Positions 9,326-20,112 of a stretch of 64,000 bases of DNA are shown here, piece after piece. The notes under the pieces were generated by a model, which saw nothing but the letters and a program-made list of their open reading frames with translations, was not told the DNA's origin and made no database searches. This DNA comes from Trabulsiella odontotermitis. GTDB taxonomy: Bacteria; Pseudomonadota; Gammaproteobacteria; Enterobacterales; Enterobacteriaceae. The position numbers and the translations under genes were made by a program. Location: the NCBI RefSeq assembly GCF_001297775.1, contig NZ_LIFX01000008.1, positions 174,411 to 238,410 on the forward strand. The letters run 5' to 3'. The stretch's first letter is position 1. Each line of letters begins with the position of its first letter.

Positions 9326-10552
9326 ATGACTGAACTGACCGCTGAAGATTACATCTGGCGCAATGCGCGTCTCGCCACCCTTGATCCCTCACAACCGCAG
9401 GCTTATGGCCTGCTGGAACAGCATGCGCTGGTGGTTCGTCACGGGCGCATCCACGCGATTGTCCCGGACGCGGATATTCCTGCGAACACGCGCAATGTGA
9501 CCGATGTCCAGGGCCGTCTGATTACGCCCGGGCTTATCGACTGCCACACCCATCTGATTTTCGGCGGCAGCCGTGCGCAGGAGTGGGAACAGCGCCTGAA
9601 CGGCGTTTCGTATCAGCAGATCAGCGCCCGTGGCGGCGGCATTAACGCCACGGTCCGTGCCACGCGTGAGAGCAGTATTGACACGCTGACCGCACTTGCG
9701 CAGCAACGGCTGGAACGGCTGATGCGTGAAGGGGTCACCACGCTTGAAATCAAGTCCGGCTACGGGCTGGACCTGCAAAACGAAGAGAAAATGCTGCAGG
9801 TTGCCGGGGCGCTGGCGCAGGCGAACCCGGTTGAGGTCAGCCGCACGCTGCTCGCAGCGCACGCCACGCCGCCGGAATATAAAGACAATCCGGACGGCTA
9901 TATCTCGCTGGTTTGCGAAACCATCCTGCCTGCATTGTGGAAAAAAGGGCTGTTCGATGCGGTTGACGTCTTTTGTGAAAACGTCGGTTTCAGCCCGGCG
10001 CAAACCGAGCGGGTCTTTCGTACCGCCCGTGATTTCGGCATTCCGGTAAAAGGGCATGTTGAACAGCTCTCGTCGCTGGGCGGGGCGCAACTGGTCAGCC
10101 GTTATAAAGGGCTTTCCGCCGACCACATTGAATATTTGAGCGAAGAGGGCGTCGCCGCCATGCGTAACAGCGGCACGGTCGCCGTACTGCTGCCAGGTGC
10201 ATTCTATTTCCTTAACGAAACCCGCAAACCGCCGGTGGAACTGCTGCGCCAGCAACAGGTGCCGATGGCGGTCGCCACCGACTTTAACCCCGGCACCAGT
10301 CCGTTCACCAGCCTGCATTTGTCGATGAACATGGCCTGCGTCAAATTCGGCCTGACGCCGGAAGAGGCGTGGGCAGGCGTCACCCGACATGCCGCGCAGG
10401 CGCTCGGACGGGCGAAAAGCCATGGTCAGCTGGCGGTCGGTTATGTCGCGGATTTCGTCGTCTGGGATGCGGAACATCCGGTCGAGATGGTGTATGAACC
10501 GATGCGTAACCCGCTCTGGCAGCGTATTTTCCGTGGCGAGGTGACAGCATGA
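9326..10552 (+). CDS. hutI: Imidazolonepropionase HutI
   Basis: HutI hydrolyses 4-imidazolone-5-propanoate to N-formimino-glutamate, the third step of histidine breakdown. It is an amidohydrolase-superfamily enzyme of 408 residues. The metal motif [10 protein letters not shown], the IKSGYGLDL substrate loop, KGHVEQLS and [10 protein letters not shown] are all present. I chose the ATG at 9326 ([13 protein letters not shown]), which fits the Salmonella length of about 407. A GTG three codons upstream is possible. Its last codons overlap the hutG start (ATGA). It is the first gene of hutIGC and should be repressed by HutC. Confidence 0.95.
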   Translation: MTELTAEDYIWRNARLATLDPSQPQAYGLLEQHALVVRHGRIHAIVPDADIPANTRNVTDVQGRLITPGLIDCHTHLIFGGSRAQEWEQRLNGVSYQQISARGGGINATVRATRESSIDTLTALAQQRLERLMREGVTTLEIKSGYGLDLQNEEKMLQVAGALAQANPVEVSRTLLAAHATPPEYKDNPDGYISLVCETILPALWKKGLFDAVDVFCENVGFSPAQTERVFRTARDFGIPVKGHVEQLSSLGGAQLVSRYKGLSADHIEYLSEEGVAAMRNSGTVAVLLPGAFYFLNETRKPPVELLRQQQVPMAVATDFNPGTSPFTSLHLSMNMACVKFGLTPEEAWAGVTRHAAQALGRAKSHGQLAVGYVADFVVWDAEHPVEMVYEPMRNPLWQRIFRGEVTA

Positions 10553-11508
10553 ATTTATGGCATCCGGCAGACCGCGCGCTCTGGCAGGGGCGCGATGACA
10601 GCGCCGAAGCACCAAACGCGCTGCGCCTGTTTCAGACCATCGACAACAGCGGTGAATTCGCGCCGCAACGTCATGACGGCAAAATCGCCCTGTTAGGTTT
10701 TGAGTGCGACGAAGGCGTCAAACGTAATCAGGGGCGACCCGGCGCCGCGCAGGGGCCGGACACGCTGCGTAAAGCGCTGGCGAATATGGCCAGCCACGCC
10801 GGTCACGATCGGCTGGTGGAGATGGGCAATATTCGCGCGCAACCTGAAGCACTGGAAGCGGCCCAGCAGGCGTTGCACGACGCGGTGCTTGCCTGCCAAC
10901 AGGCGAAGATGCGCACTCTGGTGCTGGGTGGCGGCCATGAAACTGCCTTCGGGCATGGCTCGGCGATCCTTGACGCGTTTCCTGATGAGCGGGTGGGGAT
11001 CATCAACCTTGATGCACACCTCGATTTACGTCACGCCCCGCGCGCCAGCTCAGGCACGCCGTTTCGCCAGCTGGCGCTGCACTGTGACGCGCAGCAGCGC
11101 GGTTTTCATTACAGTTGCATTGGTGCCAGTATGGCTGCCAACACGGCTGCACTATGGGATGAGGCCGCACGGCGTCACGTCACGGTCATTGAGGATCTTG
11201 ATGTGCTGAACGCGCTGGAGGCGCGGGTGTTGCCGGAGATCGCCCGCTGCATTGAAAGTTATGACCGGATCTACCTGACCATCGATCTGGATGTGCTGCC
11301 CGCTACGGAAATGCCTGCCGTATCAGCGCCTGCGGCGTTAGGCGTACCGCTGGCGCTATTGCTGCGCATCGTTGAGCCATTGTGCCGTAGCGGCAAGCTG
11401 CAGGCGGTCGATCTGGTCGAGTTCAACCCGATGTACGATCGTGAAGGGCAGGGCGCGAAAGTTGCCGCCCGTCTCGCCTGGCAGATTACCCACTGGTGGC
11501 AATGGTAA
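10549..11508 (+). CDS. hutG: Formimidoylglutamase HutG
   Basis: HutG releases formamide from N-formimino-L-glutamate to yield glutamate, the last hut step. It is an arginase/ureohydrolase-fold protein of 319 residues. The Mn-binding motifs are [11 protein letters not shown] (about residues 125-135), NLDAHLDLR and [18 protein letters not shown]. The start overlaps the hutI stop by four bases, so translation is probably coupled. hutC follows after 60 bases. Confidence 0.96.
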   Translation: MNLWHPADRALWQGRDDSAEAPNALRLFQTIDNSGEFAPQRHDGKIALLGFECDEGVKRNQGRPGAAQGPDTLRKALANMASHAGHDRLVEMGNIRAQPEALEAAQQALHDAVLACQQAKMRTLVLGGGHETAFGHGSAILDAFPDERVGIINLDAHLDLRHAPRASSGTPFRQLALHCDAQQRGFHYSCIGASMAANTAALWDEAARRHVTVIEDLDVLNALEARVLPEIARCIESYDRIYLTIDLDVLPATEMPAVSAPAALGVPLALLLRIVEPLCRSGKLQAVDLVEFNPMYDREGQGAKVAARLAWQITHWWQW

Positions 11509-11568
11509 CCCCCGGGATATACTGCCGTTACATCGCCGACATTGACTGACATAAGGAACGCCAGCGCC

Positions 11569-12306
11569 ATGTATTCGCCTCGTCCCCGACCGGCCCCTGC
11601 CAGCGCGCCGGTGCCTTTTTATGAAAAAGTGAAGCAGGCTATCAGCGAAAAGATTTATGCCGGTATCTGGCGCCCCCACGACCGCATTCCATCGGAAGCT
11701 GAACTGGTGGCGCAGTTTGGCTTCAGCCGGATGACCATCAACCGCGCAGTGCGCGAACTGACCGACGAAGGGCTGCTGGTGCGCCTGCAGGGTGTGGGCA
11801 CGTTCGTGGCCGAGCCGAAAGGGCAGTCAGCGCTGTTTGAAATTCGTAGTATTGCCGATGAGATCGCCGCCCGACACCATCAGCACCGCTGCGAAGTGCT
11901 GCTGCTGGAAGAGACCCGTGCTGATTTCACCCAGGCCGCGGCGCTGGACGTTGAAGAGGGCACGCGGATTTTTCATTCGCGAATGGTGCATTTTGAAAAT
12001 GATGTGCCGGTGCAGATTGAGGATCGCAGCGTTAATGCCACGGTGGTGCCGGACTATCTGCGGCAGGATTACACCACCACCACACCACACGCTTATCTGT
12101 CGCTGATTGCGCCGTTGACCGAAGGGGAGCATATTGTCGAAGCTGTGGCGGCGACCCCGGCCGAGTGCCGCCTGCTGCATATCAAAGAGCATGACCCGTG
12201 CCTGCTGATCCGCCGCCGCACCTGGTCCACCTCGCATATCGTCTCACACGCCAGTCTGCTGTTCCCCGGCAGCCGCTACCGTCTGCAGGGCCATTTCAGC
12301 TCCTGA
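11569..12306 (+). CDS. hutC: Histidine utilisation repressor HutC
   Basis: A GntR-family repressor of the HutC/FadR type, 245 residues. The winged helix (about 20-80) includes PSEAELVAQFGFSRMTINRAVREL. The C-terminal UTRA ligand domain binds urocanate, the inducer produced by HutH. The ATG at 11569 was chosen because AAGGA lies 11 bases upstream; an in-frame TTG 27 bases earlier lacks a ribosome site. It ends hutIGC and so controls its own operon. Candidate operators are the TGTATAGACA words at hutI and hutU. Confidence 0.95.
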   Translation: MYSPRPRPAPASAPVPFYEKVKQAISEKIYAGIWRPHDRIPSEAELVAQFGFSRMTINRAVRELTDEGLLVRLQGVGTFVAEPKGQSALFEIRSIADEIAARHHQHRCEVLLLEETRADFTQAAALDVEEGTRIFHSRMVHFENDVPVQIEDRSVNATVVPDYLRQDYTTTTPHAYLSLIAPLTEGEHIVEAVAATPAECRLLHIKEHDPCLLIRRRTWSTSHIVSHASLLFPGSRYRLQGHFSS

Positions 12307-12326
12307 TCCCCGGCGTCAGCAAAAAG

Positions 12327-12342
12327 CGTGATTGCTGACGCA
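12327..12342 (+). promoter_or_regulatory. Candidate CRP site of hutU
   Basis: CGTGA-N6-ACGCA, an imperfect TGTGA-N6-TCACA site centred at 12334.5. That is about 81 bp before the inferred hutU start point. A CRP site at about -81.5 is known for the Klebsiella hutUH promoter. Match is degenerate, so the support comes mostly from position. Confidence 0.55.
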
Positions 12343-12344
12343 AT

Positions 12345-12359
12345 ATAACAAAATTGTAT
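12345..12359 (+). promoter_or_regulatory. Candidate NAC site of hutU
   Basis: ATAACAAAATTGTAT fits the NAC consensus ATA-N9-TAT exactly and is centred about 63 bp upstream of the inferred start point. In Klebsiella the nitrogen assimilation control protein activates hutUH from about -64. This suggests that hut here answers to nitrogen limitation through NtrC and NAC. Confidence 0.7.
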
Positions 12360-12379
12360 CATTTCTGTTAAATCTCATC

Positions 12380-12408
12380 TTGTGCATAGATGTATAGACA
12401 AGTATATG
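12380..12408 (+). promoter_or_regulatory. hutUH promoter overlapped by a HutC operator
   Basis: TTGTGC (12380-12385), a 17-bp spacer and TATATG (12403-12408) form the likely sigma-70 promoter. TGTATAGACA (12391-12400), shared with the hutI promoter in inverse orientation, lies within the spacer, where bound HutC would block polymerase. Confidence 0.7.
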
Positions 12409-12448
12409 TATCTGTACCCGTCATACTTCAAATCAGGAGAGACCCACG

Positions 12449-14134
12449 ATGTCGCAAACCAAATATCGCCAGCAGGAGATCCGCGCCCCGCGCGGCACAG
12501 CGCTGACTGCAAAGAGCTGGCTGACCGAAGCGCCGCTGCGCATGTTAATGAACAATCTGGACCCGGACGTGGCGGAAAACCCGAATGAGCTGGTGGTCTA
12601 CGGCGGGATCGGTCGTGCGGCACGCAACTGGGAATGTTATGACGCGATCGTCAGGGCGTTAACGAAACTGGAAAGCGATGAAACCCTGCTGGTACAGTCC
12701 GGCAAGCCGGTCGGCGTGTTCAAAACCCACGACAACGCGCCGCGCGTGCTGATCGCCAACTCCAACCTGGTACCGCACTGGGCGACCTGGGAACACTTTA
12801 ACGAACTCGACGCCAAAGGGCTGGCGATGTACGGCCAGATGACCGCCGGGAGCTGGATTTACATTGGCAGCCAGGGGATTGTGCAGGGCACTTACGAAAC
12901 GTTCGTCGAAGCAGGCCGTCAGCACTATAACGGCAACCTGCAGGGGCGCTGGGTGTTAACCGCCGGTCTCGGCGGCATGGGCGGCGCGCAACCGCTGGCA
13001 GCGACACTGGCCGGAGCCTGCTCGCTGAACATTGAATGTCAGCAGAGCCGTATCGATTTCCGTCTGCGTACCCGTTACGTCGACGAACAGGCCACCTCGC
13101 TGGACGACGCGCTGGCGCGCATAAAAAAGTACACCGCAGAAGGCAAAGCAGTCTCCATCGCCCTGTGCGGCAACGCGGCAGAAATTCTGCCGGAACTGGT
13201 GAAACGCGGCGTGCGCCCGGACATGGTGACCGACCAGACCAGCGCTCACGATCCTCTGCACGGTTATCTGCCGAAGGGCTGGACGTGGGAAGAGTATCAG
13301 CAAAAAGCGGAATCTGACCCGCAGGGCACGGTACAGGCCGCCAAACGCGCGATGGCGGAACACGTCAGCGCAATGCTGGCTTTCAACGAGATGGGTATTC
13401 CGACGTTTGACTACGGCAACAATATCCGTCAGATGGCGAAAGAGATGGGCGTCGACAATGCGTTTGACTTCCCGGGCTTCGTACCGGCCTATATTCGTCC
13501 GCTGTTCTGCCGTGGCATCGGTCCGTTCCGTTGGGTTGCGCTCTCCGGCGATCCGCAGGATATCTACAAAACCGATGCTAAAGTGAAAGAGATCATCAAA
13601 GATGACAAGCATCTGCATCACTGGCTGGATATGGCGCGCGAGCGCATCAGCTTCCAGGGCCTGCCAGCGCGTATCTGCTGGGTGGGGCTGGAGTGGCGTC
13701 AGAAGCTCGGCCTGGCGTTTAACGAAATGGTGCGTAGCGGTGAAGTCTCCGCGCCGATCGTTATCGGCCGTGACCATCTCGACTCTGGCTCTGTCGCCAG
13801 TCCGAACCGTGAAACCGAAGCAATGCGTGACGGCTCCGATGCGGTCTCCGACTGGCCGCTGCTGAACGCCCTGCTCAACACCGCCAGCGGCGCGACCTGG
13901 GTGTCGCTGCACCATGGCGGCGGCGTGGGAATGGGCTTCTCCCAGCATTCCGGAATGGTCATTGTCTGTGACGGCACTGACGAAGCCGCCGCGCGCATCG
14001 CCCGCGTGCTGCACAACGATCCGGCGACCGGCGTCATGCGCCATGCTGACGCCGGGTACGATATCGCGATTGACTGCGCCGCAGAGCAGGGGCTCAATCT
14101 TCCTATGATCTCCGCAACGCAGGGGAATCGCTAA
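12449..14134 (+). CDS. hutU: Urocanate hydratase HutU
   Basis: HutU adds water to urocanate to form imidazolonepropionate and uses tightly bound NAD as electrophile. The protein has 561 residues, equal to the Salmonella enzyme, and contains the family blocks [51 protein letters not shown] (NAD-binding loop) and [20 protein letters not shown] lies 8 bases before the ATG. It is the first gene of hutUH, with hutH starting 2 bases after its stop. Confidence 0.97.
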   Translation: MSQTKYRQQEIRAPRGTALTAKSWLTEAPLRMLMNNLDPDVAENPNELVVYGGIGRAARNWECYDAIVRALTKLESDETLLVQSGKPVGVFKTHDNAPRVLIANSNLVPHWATWEHFNELDAKGLAMYGQMTAGSWIYIGSQGIVQGTYETFVEAGRQHYNGNLQGRWVLTAGLGGMGGAQPLAATLAGACSLNIECQQSRIDFRLRTRYVDEQATSLDDALARIKKYTAEGKAVSIALCGNAAEILPELVKRGVRPDMVTDQTSAHDPLHGYLPKGWTWEEYQQKAESDPQGTVQAAKRAMAEHVSAMLAFNEMGIPTFDYGNNIRQMAKEMGVDNAFDFPGFVPAYIRPLFCRGIGPFRWVALSGDPQDIYKTDAKVKEIIKDDKHLHHWLDMARERISFQGLPARICWVGLEWRQKLGLAFNEMVRSGEVSAPIVIGRDHLDSGSVASPNRETEAMRDGSDAVSDWPLLNALLNTASGATWVSLHHGGGVGMGFSQHSGMVIVCDGTDEAAARIARVLHNDPATGVMRHADAGYDIAIDCAAEQGLNLPMISATQGNR

Positions 14135-14136
14135 TC

Positions 14137-15669
14137 ATGAAAACATTAACGCTTATTCCCGGCCAGTTGACGCTGTCGCAGCTGCGCGATGTTTACAGCC
14201 AGCCGCTGCAACTGACACTGGATGACGGCGCGTTCGCCGCTATCAACGAGAGTGTGGCCTGTGTCAACGCCATTATGGCGGAAGGACGCACGGCCTATGG
14301 CATTAATACGGGCTTTGGCCTGCTGGCGTCGACTCGTATTGCGAATGAAGACTTAGAAAATCTGCAACGCTCGCTGGTGCTGTCCCACGCGGCGGGTGTT
14401 GGCGAACCGCTGGATGACGCGATGGTGCGTCTGATTATGGTGCTGAAGATCAACAGCCTCGCACGCGGTTTCTCCGGCATTCGCCTGCAGGTGATCCAGA
14501 CGCTGGTGGCGATGGTGAACGCCGGGGTTTATCCGTGGATCCCGGCGAAAGGTTCGGTCGGCGCATCCGGCGACCTGGCGCCGCTAGCGCACATGTCACT
14601 GACGCTGCTGGGTGAAGGCAAAGCGCGCTGGCAGGGCGAGTGGTTGCCCGCCGCGGACGCGCTGGAGAAAGCCGGGCTGGCGCCGCTGACGCTGGCGGCG
14701 AAAGAGGGGCTGGCGCTGCTCAACGGCACGCAAACGTCTACAGCGTTCGCCCTGCGTGGGTTGTTCGAAGCGGAAGATCTGTTCGCCTCGGCGGTGGTGT
14801 GCGGCGCGTTAACCACGGAAGCGGCGCTGGGCTCGCGTCGTCCGTTCGACGCCCGTATTCATGACGTGCGTGGTCAGCGCGGGCAAATTGATGCCGCGGC
14901 GCTGTATCGCCATGTGCTGACCGATACCAGCGCGGTATCGCAGTCCCATGAAAACTGCAGCAAAGTGCAGGACCCGTACTCGCTGCGCTGCCAGCCGCAG
15001 GTGATGGGCGCGTGTCTGACCCAGTTGCGTTACGCATCGGAAGTGTTGCTGACCGAAGCCAACGCCGTTTCCGATAACCCGCTGGTATTCGCAGCGGAAA
15101 ACGACGTCATTTCCGGCGGCAACTTCCACGCTGAACCGGTGGCGATGGCGGCGGATAACATCGCGCTGGCGATTGCCGAAATCGGTTCGCTGTCGGAGCG
15201 CCGCATCGCGTTGCTGATGGACAGTCACATGTCGCAGTTGCCGCCATTCCTCGTGAAAAACGGCGGGGTGAACTCCGGCTTTATGATTGCGCAGGTGACC
15301 GCTGCCGCGCTGGCGAGCGAGAACAAAGCGCTGGCGCATCCGCACAGCGTTGACAGCCTGCCAACTTCTGCCAACCAGGAAGACCACGTGTCGATGGCGC
15401 CTGCCGCCGGTCGTCGTCTGTGGGAAATGGCCGCCAACACCCGCGGGGTGATCGCGGTGGAATGGCTGTCGGCCTGTCAGGGGATGGATATGCGTGAAGG
15501 GCTGACCACCAGCCCGCTGCTGGAGCAGGCGCGCCATCTGCTGCGCGAACGCGTGTCGCACTATGACAAAGACCGCTATTTCGCACCAGACATTGATAAC
15601 GCCACAACATTACTGGCAGAACGCCACCTGGCGACACTGTTACCTCCTGTCTTACCCAGTCAGATCTAA
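14137..15669 (+). CDS. hutH: Histidine ammonia-lyase HutH
   Basis: HutH deaminates histidine to urocanate, the first and inducer-forming step. The protein has 510 residues. The Ala143-Ser144-Gly145 triad within [14 protein letters not shown] forms the MIO prosthetic group by autocatalytic cyclisation. YGINTGFG (near residue 54), the QEDHVSM loop (about 415) and the conserved NPLVF segment are also present. It starts 2 bases after hutU, so the two are cotranscribed. A hairpin and a permease gene follow. Confidence 0.97.
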   Translation: MKTLTLIPGQLTLSQLRDVYSQPLQLTLDDGAFAAINESVACVNAIMAEGRTAYGINTGFGLLASTRIANEDLENLQRSLVLSHAAGVGEPLDDAMVRLIMVLKINSLARGFSGIRLQVIQTLVAMVNAGVYPWIPAKGSVGASGDLAPLAHMSLTLLGEGKARWQGEWLPAADALEKAGLAPLTLAAKEGLALLNGTQTSTAFALRGLFEAEDLFASAVVCGALTTEAALGSRRPFDARIHDVRGQRGQIDAAALYRHVLTDTSAVSQSHENCSKVQDPYSLRCQPQVMGACLTQLRYASEVLLTEANAVSDNPLVFAAENDVISGGNFHAEPVAMAADNIALAIAEIGSLSERRIALLMDSHMSQLPPFLVKNGGVNSGFMIAQVTAAALASENKALAHPHSVDSLPTSANQEDHVSMAPAAGRRLWEMAANTRGVIAVEWLSACQGMDMREGLTTSPLLEQARHLLRERVSHYDKDRYFAPDIDNATTLLAERHLATLLPPVLPSQI

Positions 15670-15691
15670 TCTCTGTTGTTTCTGTACCCGT

Positions 15692-15717
15692 GTCAGGGGG
15701 GCGTTCCGCCCCCTGAC
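15692..15717. repeat. GC-rich hairpin between hutH and hutT
   Basis: Inverted repeat GTCAGGGGGGCG / CGCCCCCTGAC with one bulged G and a tiny loop, and no T tract. It may stabilise the hutUH messenger or reduce read-through into hutT rather than end transcription outright. Function is inferred. Confidence 0.6.
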
Positions 15718-15768
15718 CGCCCTACGCGCATTTTTGCTGTCACATAATAACGAGCAGGACAATCGCAA

Positions 15769-17151
15769 ATGCAACAACAACATAAGCCTCATCTGCTGCG
15801 CGGGCTGAATGCCCGTCATATTCGTTTCATCGCACTCGGTTCCGCCATCGGTACCGGGCTATTCTACGGCTCCGCGGCGGCGATCCAGACCGCCGGGCCT
15901 GCCGTGCTGCTGGCGTACCTGATCGGCGGCGCGGCGGTATTTATCGTCATGCGCGCCCTCGGCGAAATGGCGGTGCGCAATCCCATCTCCGGGTCGTTCG
16001 GCAGTTACGCCCGTCACTATCTCGGGCCGCTGGCCGGGTTTATTACCGGCTGGACCTACACCTTTGAAATGGTCATCGTCTGTCTTGCTGACGTCACCGC
16101 CTTCGGCATTTATATGGGGCTGTGGTACCCCGACGTGCCGCGCTGGATCTGGGTGATGAGCATCATCTGCTTTATTGGCGCCCTGAATCTCTGCCACGTG
16201 CGGATCTTCGGTGAAATGGAATTCTGGCTGTCGCTGGTCAAAGTGGCGGCGATCATCGCCATGATTGCTGCAGGTGCCGGGATCATGTTCTTCGGTTTTG
16301 GTCATGCTTTCCCGGCAACCGGGCTGTCGAATCTCTGGTCGCACGGTGGCTTTGCACCCAACGGCTGGGGCGGGGTGATCGCGTCGCTCGGCATTGTGAT
16401 GTTTGCCTTCGGCGGAATTGAAATTATCGGTATTACTGCCGCAGAAGCGCAGGATCCACAAAAAGTGATCCCGCAGGCCATCAATACCATTCCTCTGCGT
16501 ATTGTGTTGTTTTACATCTGCACGCTGATGATCCTGATGGCGATATTCCCGTGGAACAGCATCGGTCAGGCGGGCAGTCCGTTCGTCCTGATTTTCAGCG
16601 GGCTGGGCATTCCGGCGGCGGCGAATATTCTCAACGTCATCGTGATTAGCGCCGCCATCTCGGCGATTAACAGCAACATCTTCGGCGCAGGCCGCATGAT
16701 GTACGGGATGGCGAAAGAAGGGCTGGCGCCAAAAAGCTTTCTGCGTATCGCCAGCAATGGCGTGCCGTGGATGACTGTCGTGGTGATGGGCGGTGCGTTG
16801 CTGGTGGCTGTCGTCCTTAACTGGCTGATCCCGGAGCAGATCTTCGTGCTGATTGCGTCGCTGGCGACCTTCGCCACCATCTGGGTGTGGCTAATGATTT
16901 TGCTGTCGCATTTCGCCATGCGTCGCAGTCTGACGCCGCAGGAGCGTGACGAGATCGCCTTCCCGCTGCCGTTCTGGCCGCTGGCGCCGTTGCTGACGCT
17001 GCTGTTAATGGGGCTGGTGATCGTGGTACTCGGCTGGGTGGAAGAGACGCGGGTCGCGCTGATTGCCGGGCTGGTCTGGCTGGCGTTGTTGACCGTGGTA
17101 TGGTTTACCCGCGCCAAAAAGCGGGCGGAAGCCGCGGTGACGGAATACTGA
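15769..17151 (+). CDS. hutT: Amino-acid permease of the ProY/HutT type, probable histidine permease
   Basis: An amino acid/polyamine/organocation (APC) superfamily permease of 460 residues with about 12 transmembrane segments. The opening [26 protein letters not shown] is the APC signature around helix 1. It resembles E. coli ProY throughout but is distinct from it. It is 99 bases downstream of hutH on the same strand and ends at a terminator, so histidine (or urocanate) uptake together with hutUH is the likely role. The substrate is inferred from context and the symbol follows usage in related hut clusters. Confidence 0.8.
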   Translation: MQQQHKPHLLRGLNARHIRFIALGSAIGTGLFYGSAAAIQTAGPAVLLAYLIGGAAVFIVMRALGEMAVRNPISGSFGSYARHYLGPLAGFITGWTYTFEMVIVCLADVTAFGIYMGLWYPDVPRWIWVMSIICFIGALNLCHVRIFGEMEFWLSLVKVAAIIAMIAAGAGIMFFGFGHAFPATGLSNLWSHGGFAPNGWGGVIASLGIVMFAFGGIEIIGITAAEAQDPQKVIPQAINTIPLRIVLFYICTLMILMAIFPWNSIGQAGSPFVLIFSGLGIPAAANILNVIVISAAISAINSNIFGAGRMMYGMAKEGLAPKSFLRIASNGVPWMTVVVMGGALLVAVVLNWLIPEQIFVLIASLATFATIWVWLMILLSHFAMRRSLTPQERDEIAFPLPFWPLAPLLTLLLMGLVIVVLGWVEETRVALIAGLVWLALLTVVWFTRAKKRAEAAVTEY

Positions 17152-17152
17152 G

Positions 17153-17182
17153 AAAATCGCCCGGTTTACCGGGCGATTTTTT
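17153..17182. terminator. Bidirectional terminator between hutT and ybhB
   Basis: Inverted repeat AAAATCGCCCGG-TTTA-CCGGGCGATTTT with flanking T/A tracts. It begins 2 bases after the hutT stop and overlaps the ybhB stop codon. Confidence 0.92.
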
Positions 17183-17657
17183 AGCTGTACAGGGCGGTAA
17201 TGGACGCACTGGCCAGGCTGTGGAAGTGAACGTTAAAACCGACCATCGCGCCGCTGGCATCGGCATCGACGTCGATTTTGTCCACATCGAGCGCGTGAAC
17301 GGTAAAGATGTAGCGATGCGTTTCCCCTTTCGGCGGTGCCGCGCCGCCATAACCGGCTTTACCGAAATCCGTTCGCGTTTGCAGTGCGCCTTCCGGTAAG
17401 TCAGAGATACTGGAACCGGCACCCTGCGGTAATACGCGGGTATCGGCTGGCAGATTCACCACCACCCAGTGCCACCAGCCGGAGCCGGTTGGCGCATCGG
17501 GATCGTAACAGGTCACCACAAAACTTTTGGTGCCTGCCGGGACATCGTCCCATGCCAGATGCGGGGAAATATTGTCGCCGTTGTAGCCCATGCCATTAAA
17601 GACCTGGCGGGCTGGCAATTTTTCGCCGTCTTTGAGATCGTGACTGATAAGTTTCAT
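17181..17657 (-). CDS. ybhB: YbhB, Raf kinase inhibitor-like (PEBP) protein
   Basis: A 158-residue cytoplasmic protein of the phosphatidylethanolamine-binding protein family, the same length as E. coli YbhB. The core signatures YDPDAPTGSGWWHWVVVNLP (about 50-70) and the GETHRYIFTVHALD segment form the ligand pocket. Its physiological role in bacteria is not established. It lies 38 bases downstream of bioA on the same strand, so it may be read with bioA. Confidence 0.94.
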   Translation of the reverse strand: MKLISHDLKDGEKLPARQVFNGMGYNGDNISPHLAWDDVPAGTKSFVVTCYDPDAPTGSGWWHWVVVNLPADTRVLPQGAGSSISDLPEGALQTRTDFGKAGYGGAAPPKGETHRYIFTVHALDVDKIDVDADASGAMVGFNVHFHSLASASITALYS

Positions 17658-17695
17658 TGCAGCTCCTGATTAACCCACTAACGCCTCAGTGTAGA

Positions 17696-18985
17696 TCACC
17701 GGGCAAACAACGTGTTGTCGTTAAGGGCGCTCTTGACCGCGTCAGTCAGGCGGGTCAGCTGTTCCGGGCGAATAATGTACGGCGGCATCAGGTAAATCAG
17801 GCGGCCAAACGGACGGATCCACACGCCCTGTTCGACAAAGAACTTTTGCAGTCGCGCCATATTGACCGGCTGATGCGTTTCCACCACACCAATGGCACCC
17901 AGCACGCGCACGTCAGCAACCTGTTCATTGCCCCGAAGCGGCGACAGCTCGCGGTTAAGCTGCGCCTCAATGGCGGCCACCTGCGTCTGCCAGGCGCCAT
18001 CGTCAAGCATTGCCAGGCTTTCGCTGGCGACGGCGCAGGCCAGTGGATTACCCATAAACGTTGGGCCGTGCATAAAACAACCGGCCTCGCCGTTGCTGAT
18101 GGTGTTCGCGACGTCGCGGGTGGTCAGTGTGGCGGAAAGGGTCATTGTGCCGCCGGTCAGGGCTTTGCCAAGGCAGAGAATATCCGGCGTGATTTCGGCG
18201 TGCTCGCAGGCGAACAACTTACCGGTACGGCCAAACCCGGTAGCGATCTCATCGGCAATCAGCAGGATCCCTTCGCGATCGCACATCTGCCGGATGCGCT
18301 TCAGCCACTGCGGATGGTACATACGCATTCCGCCTGCGCCCTGCACAATGGGTTCGAGGATCACCGCCGCGATTTCATGGCGATGGGCGGCCATCTGACG
18401 GGCAAAAGCCACCATGTCACGCTCGTCCCACTCGCCGTCAAACCGGCTTTGCGGCGCGGGAGCGAACAGGTTTTCCGGCAGATACCCCTTCCACAGGCTG
18501 TGCATCGAGTTATCCGGATCGCACACCGACATCGCGCCAAACGTATCGCCGTGATAACCGTTGCGGAAGGTGAGAAATCGCTGACGCGGCTCGCCCTTCG
18601 CCTGCCAGTACTGCAGCGCCATTTTCATCGACACTTCAACCGCGACTGAACCGGAATCGGCGAGGAACACGCACTCAAGTGCTTCCGGCGTCATCGCCAC
18701 CAGACGACGGCATAGCGCGACGGCAGACGGGTGAGTAATGCCGCCGAACATCACGTGCGACATCTGGTCAATTTGCGTTTTCATCGCCGCATTAAGGCGC
18801 GGATGGTTGTAGCCGTGAATCGCCGCCCACCATGACGACATGCCATCCACCAGACGCTCACCGTTAGCCAGTTCCAGCTCGCAGCCGTGCGCAGAAACCA
18901 CCGGGTACACCGGCAGCGGTTGGGTCATCGAGGTGTAGGGGTGCCAGATGTGGCGCTGATCGAAGGCGAGATCGTCCATTGTCAT
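17696..18985 (-). CDS. bioA: Adenosylmethionine-8-amino-7-oxononanoate aminotransferase BioA
   Basis: BioA makes 7,8-diaminopelargonate from 8-amino-7-oxononanoate and uses S-adenosylmethionine as amino donor. A class III PLP aminotransferase of 429 residues, equal to E. coli. The Schiff-base lysine is in [12 protein letters not shown] (about K274), and [15 protein letters not shown] and [12 protein letters not shown] are also conserved. The start at 18985 ([14 protein letters not shown]) aligns with E. coli. In-frame upstream codons would run through the operator. It is divergent from bioBFCD and shares the BirA operator with it. Confidence 0.97.
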   Translation of the reverse strand: MTMDDLAFDQRHIWHPYTSMTQPLPVYPVVSAHGCELELANGERLVDGMSSWWAAIHGYNHPRLNAAMKTQIDQMSHVMFGGITHPSAVALCRRLVAMTPEALECVFLADSGSVAVEVSMKMALQYWQAKGEPRQRFLTFRNGYHGDTFGAMSVCDPDNSMHSLWKGYLPENLFAPAPQSRFDGEWDERDMVAFARQMAAHRHEIAAVILEPIVQGAGGMRMYHPQWLKRIRQMCDREGILLIADEIATGFGRTGKLFACEHAEITPDILCLGKALTGGTMTLSATLTTRDVANTISNGEAGCFMHGPTFMGNPLACAVASESLAMLDDGAWQTQVAAIEAQLNRELSPLRGNEQVADVRVLGAIGVVETHQPVNMARLQKFFVEQGVWIRPFGRLIYLMPPYIIRPEQLTRLTDAVKSALNDNTLFAR

Positions 18986-18992
18986 AATCGAC

Positions 18993-19026
18993 TTGTAAAC
19001 CATTTTGAAAAGTTTTAGGTTTACGA
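18993..19026. promoter_or_regulatory. BirA (biotin) operator between bioA and bioB
   Basis: Imperfect inverted repeat TTGTAAACC (18993-19001) and GGTTTACGA (19018-19026) separated by 16 bases. These match the arms of the E. coli bio operator, where the BirA-biotinyl-AMP dimer represses both divergent promoters. Confidence 0.9.
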
Positions 19027-19071
19027 GTTTACACCGAAGCAAAAATTAACAAAACCCTTTTGGAGACGCCA

Positions 19072-20112
19072 ATGGCTCACCACGCACGCTGGACAATGTC
19101 GCAAGTTACTGAGTTATTTGAGAAGCCTTTTCTGGAACTGCTGTTTGAAGCGCAACAGGTACATCGTCAGCACTTCGACCCGCGCCAGGTTCAGGTCAGT
19201 ACGCTGCTGTCGATCAAAACCGGCGCCTGCCCGGAAGATTGCAAATACTGCCCGCAGAGCGCCCGCTACAAAACCGGGCTGGAAGCGGAGCGTCTGATGG
19301 AAGTGGAGCAGGTGCTGGAGTCGGCGCGGAAAGCGAAAAATGCCGGTTCAACCCGTTTCTGCATGGGCGCGGCATGGAAAAACCCGCACGAGCGCGACAT
19401 GCCGTATCTCGAGCAGATGGTGCAGGGCGTGAAGGCGATGGGGCTGGAAGCCTGCATGACGCTCGGCACGCTTACTGACGATCAGGCGCAACGACTGGCC
19501 ACCGCCGGGCTGGATTACTACAACCACAACCTCGACACCTCACCGGAATTTTACGGCAACATCATCACTACCCGCAGTTATCAGGAGCGTCTCGATACCC
19601 TCGGCAAAGTGCGTGATGCGGGCATCAAAGTCTGTTCCGGCGGCATCGTCGGGCTGGGCGAAACTGAGAAAGACAGGGCGGGTCTGCTGCTGCAACTGGC
19701 GAATCTGCCGGTGCCGCCGGAAAGTGTGCCGATCAACATGCTGGTGAAGGTGAAAGGCACCCCGCTGGCGGATAACGACGACGTTGACGCTTTTGATTTC
19801 ATCCGCACCATCGCGGTGGCGCGCATCATGATGCCGACCTCGCACGTGCGCCTGTCCGCCGGTCGTGAGCAGATGAACGAGCAGACCCAGGCAATGTGCT
19901 TTATGGCGGGCGCCAACTCCATTTTCTACGGCTGCAAACTGCTGACCACGCCGAACCCGGAAGAGGACAAAGATCTGCTGCTGTTCCGCAAGCTGGGGCT
20001 GAACCCGGAGCAGACGGAAGTTACTGCGGGCGATAACGAACAACAACAGCGACTGGAGCAGGCGCTGCGCTCGCCGGATACCGAACAGTATTACAACGCG
20101 GCAGCAGTATGA
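19072..20112 (+). CDS. bioB: Biotin synthase BioB
   Basis: A radical-SAM enzyme that inserts sulfur into dethiobiotin. The protein has 346 residues, as in E. coli. The [4Fe-4S] motif C53-x3-C57-x2-C60 lies in [14 protein letters not shown]. The residues around [13 protein letters not shown] and [11 protein letters not shown], and the [20 protein letters not shown] segment that helps hold the [2Fe-2S] cluster, are conserved. The ATG at 19072 (MAHHARW) follows TTTTGGAGACGCC, a good ribosome site. It is the first gene of bioBFCD and its end overlaps bioF by 4 bases. Confidence 0.98.
   Translation: MAHHARWTMSQVTELFEKPFLELLFEAQQVHRQHFDPRQVQVSTLLSIKTGACPEDCKYCPQSARYKTGLEAERLMEVEQVLESARKAKNAGSTRFCMGAAWKNPHERDMPYLEQMVQGVKAMGLEACMTLGTLTDDQAQRLATAGLDYYNHNLDTSPEFYGNIITTRSYQERLDTLGKVRDAGIKVCSGGIVGLGETEKDRAGLLLQLANLPVPPESVPINMLVKVKGTPLADNDDVDAFDFIRTIAVARIMMPTSHVRLSAGREQMNEQTQAMCFMAGANSIFYGCKLLTTPNPEEDKDLLLFRKLGLNPEQTEVTAGDNEQQQRLEQALRSPDTEQYYNAAAV

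Noticed and set aside
9389..10615. Long minus-strand open frame of 408 codons opposite hutI
   Set aside because: The hutI protein has all family motifs on the plus strand. The antisense frame shows no recognisable motif and reflects codon bias in GC-rich DNA.
12956..14044. Minus-strand open frame of 362 codons opposite hutU
   Set aside because: Shadow of HutU with low-complexity Arg/Gln/Val content and no family resemblance.
17657..18649. Plus-strand open frame of 330 codons opposite bioA
   Set aside because: BioA is unambiguous on the minus strand; the frame is a composition artefact.
18986..19042. Upstream in-frame starts of bioA
   Set aside because: They lie within the BirA operator and add residues absent from the family; the 18985 start gives the exact E. 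coli length.
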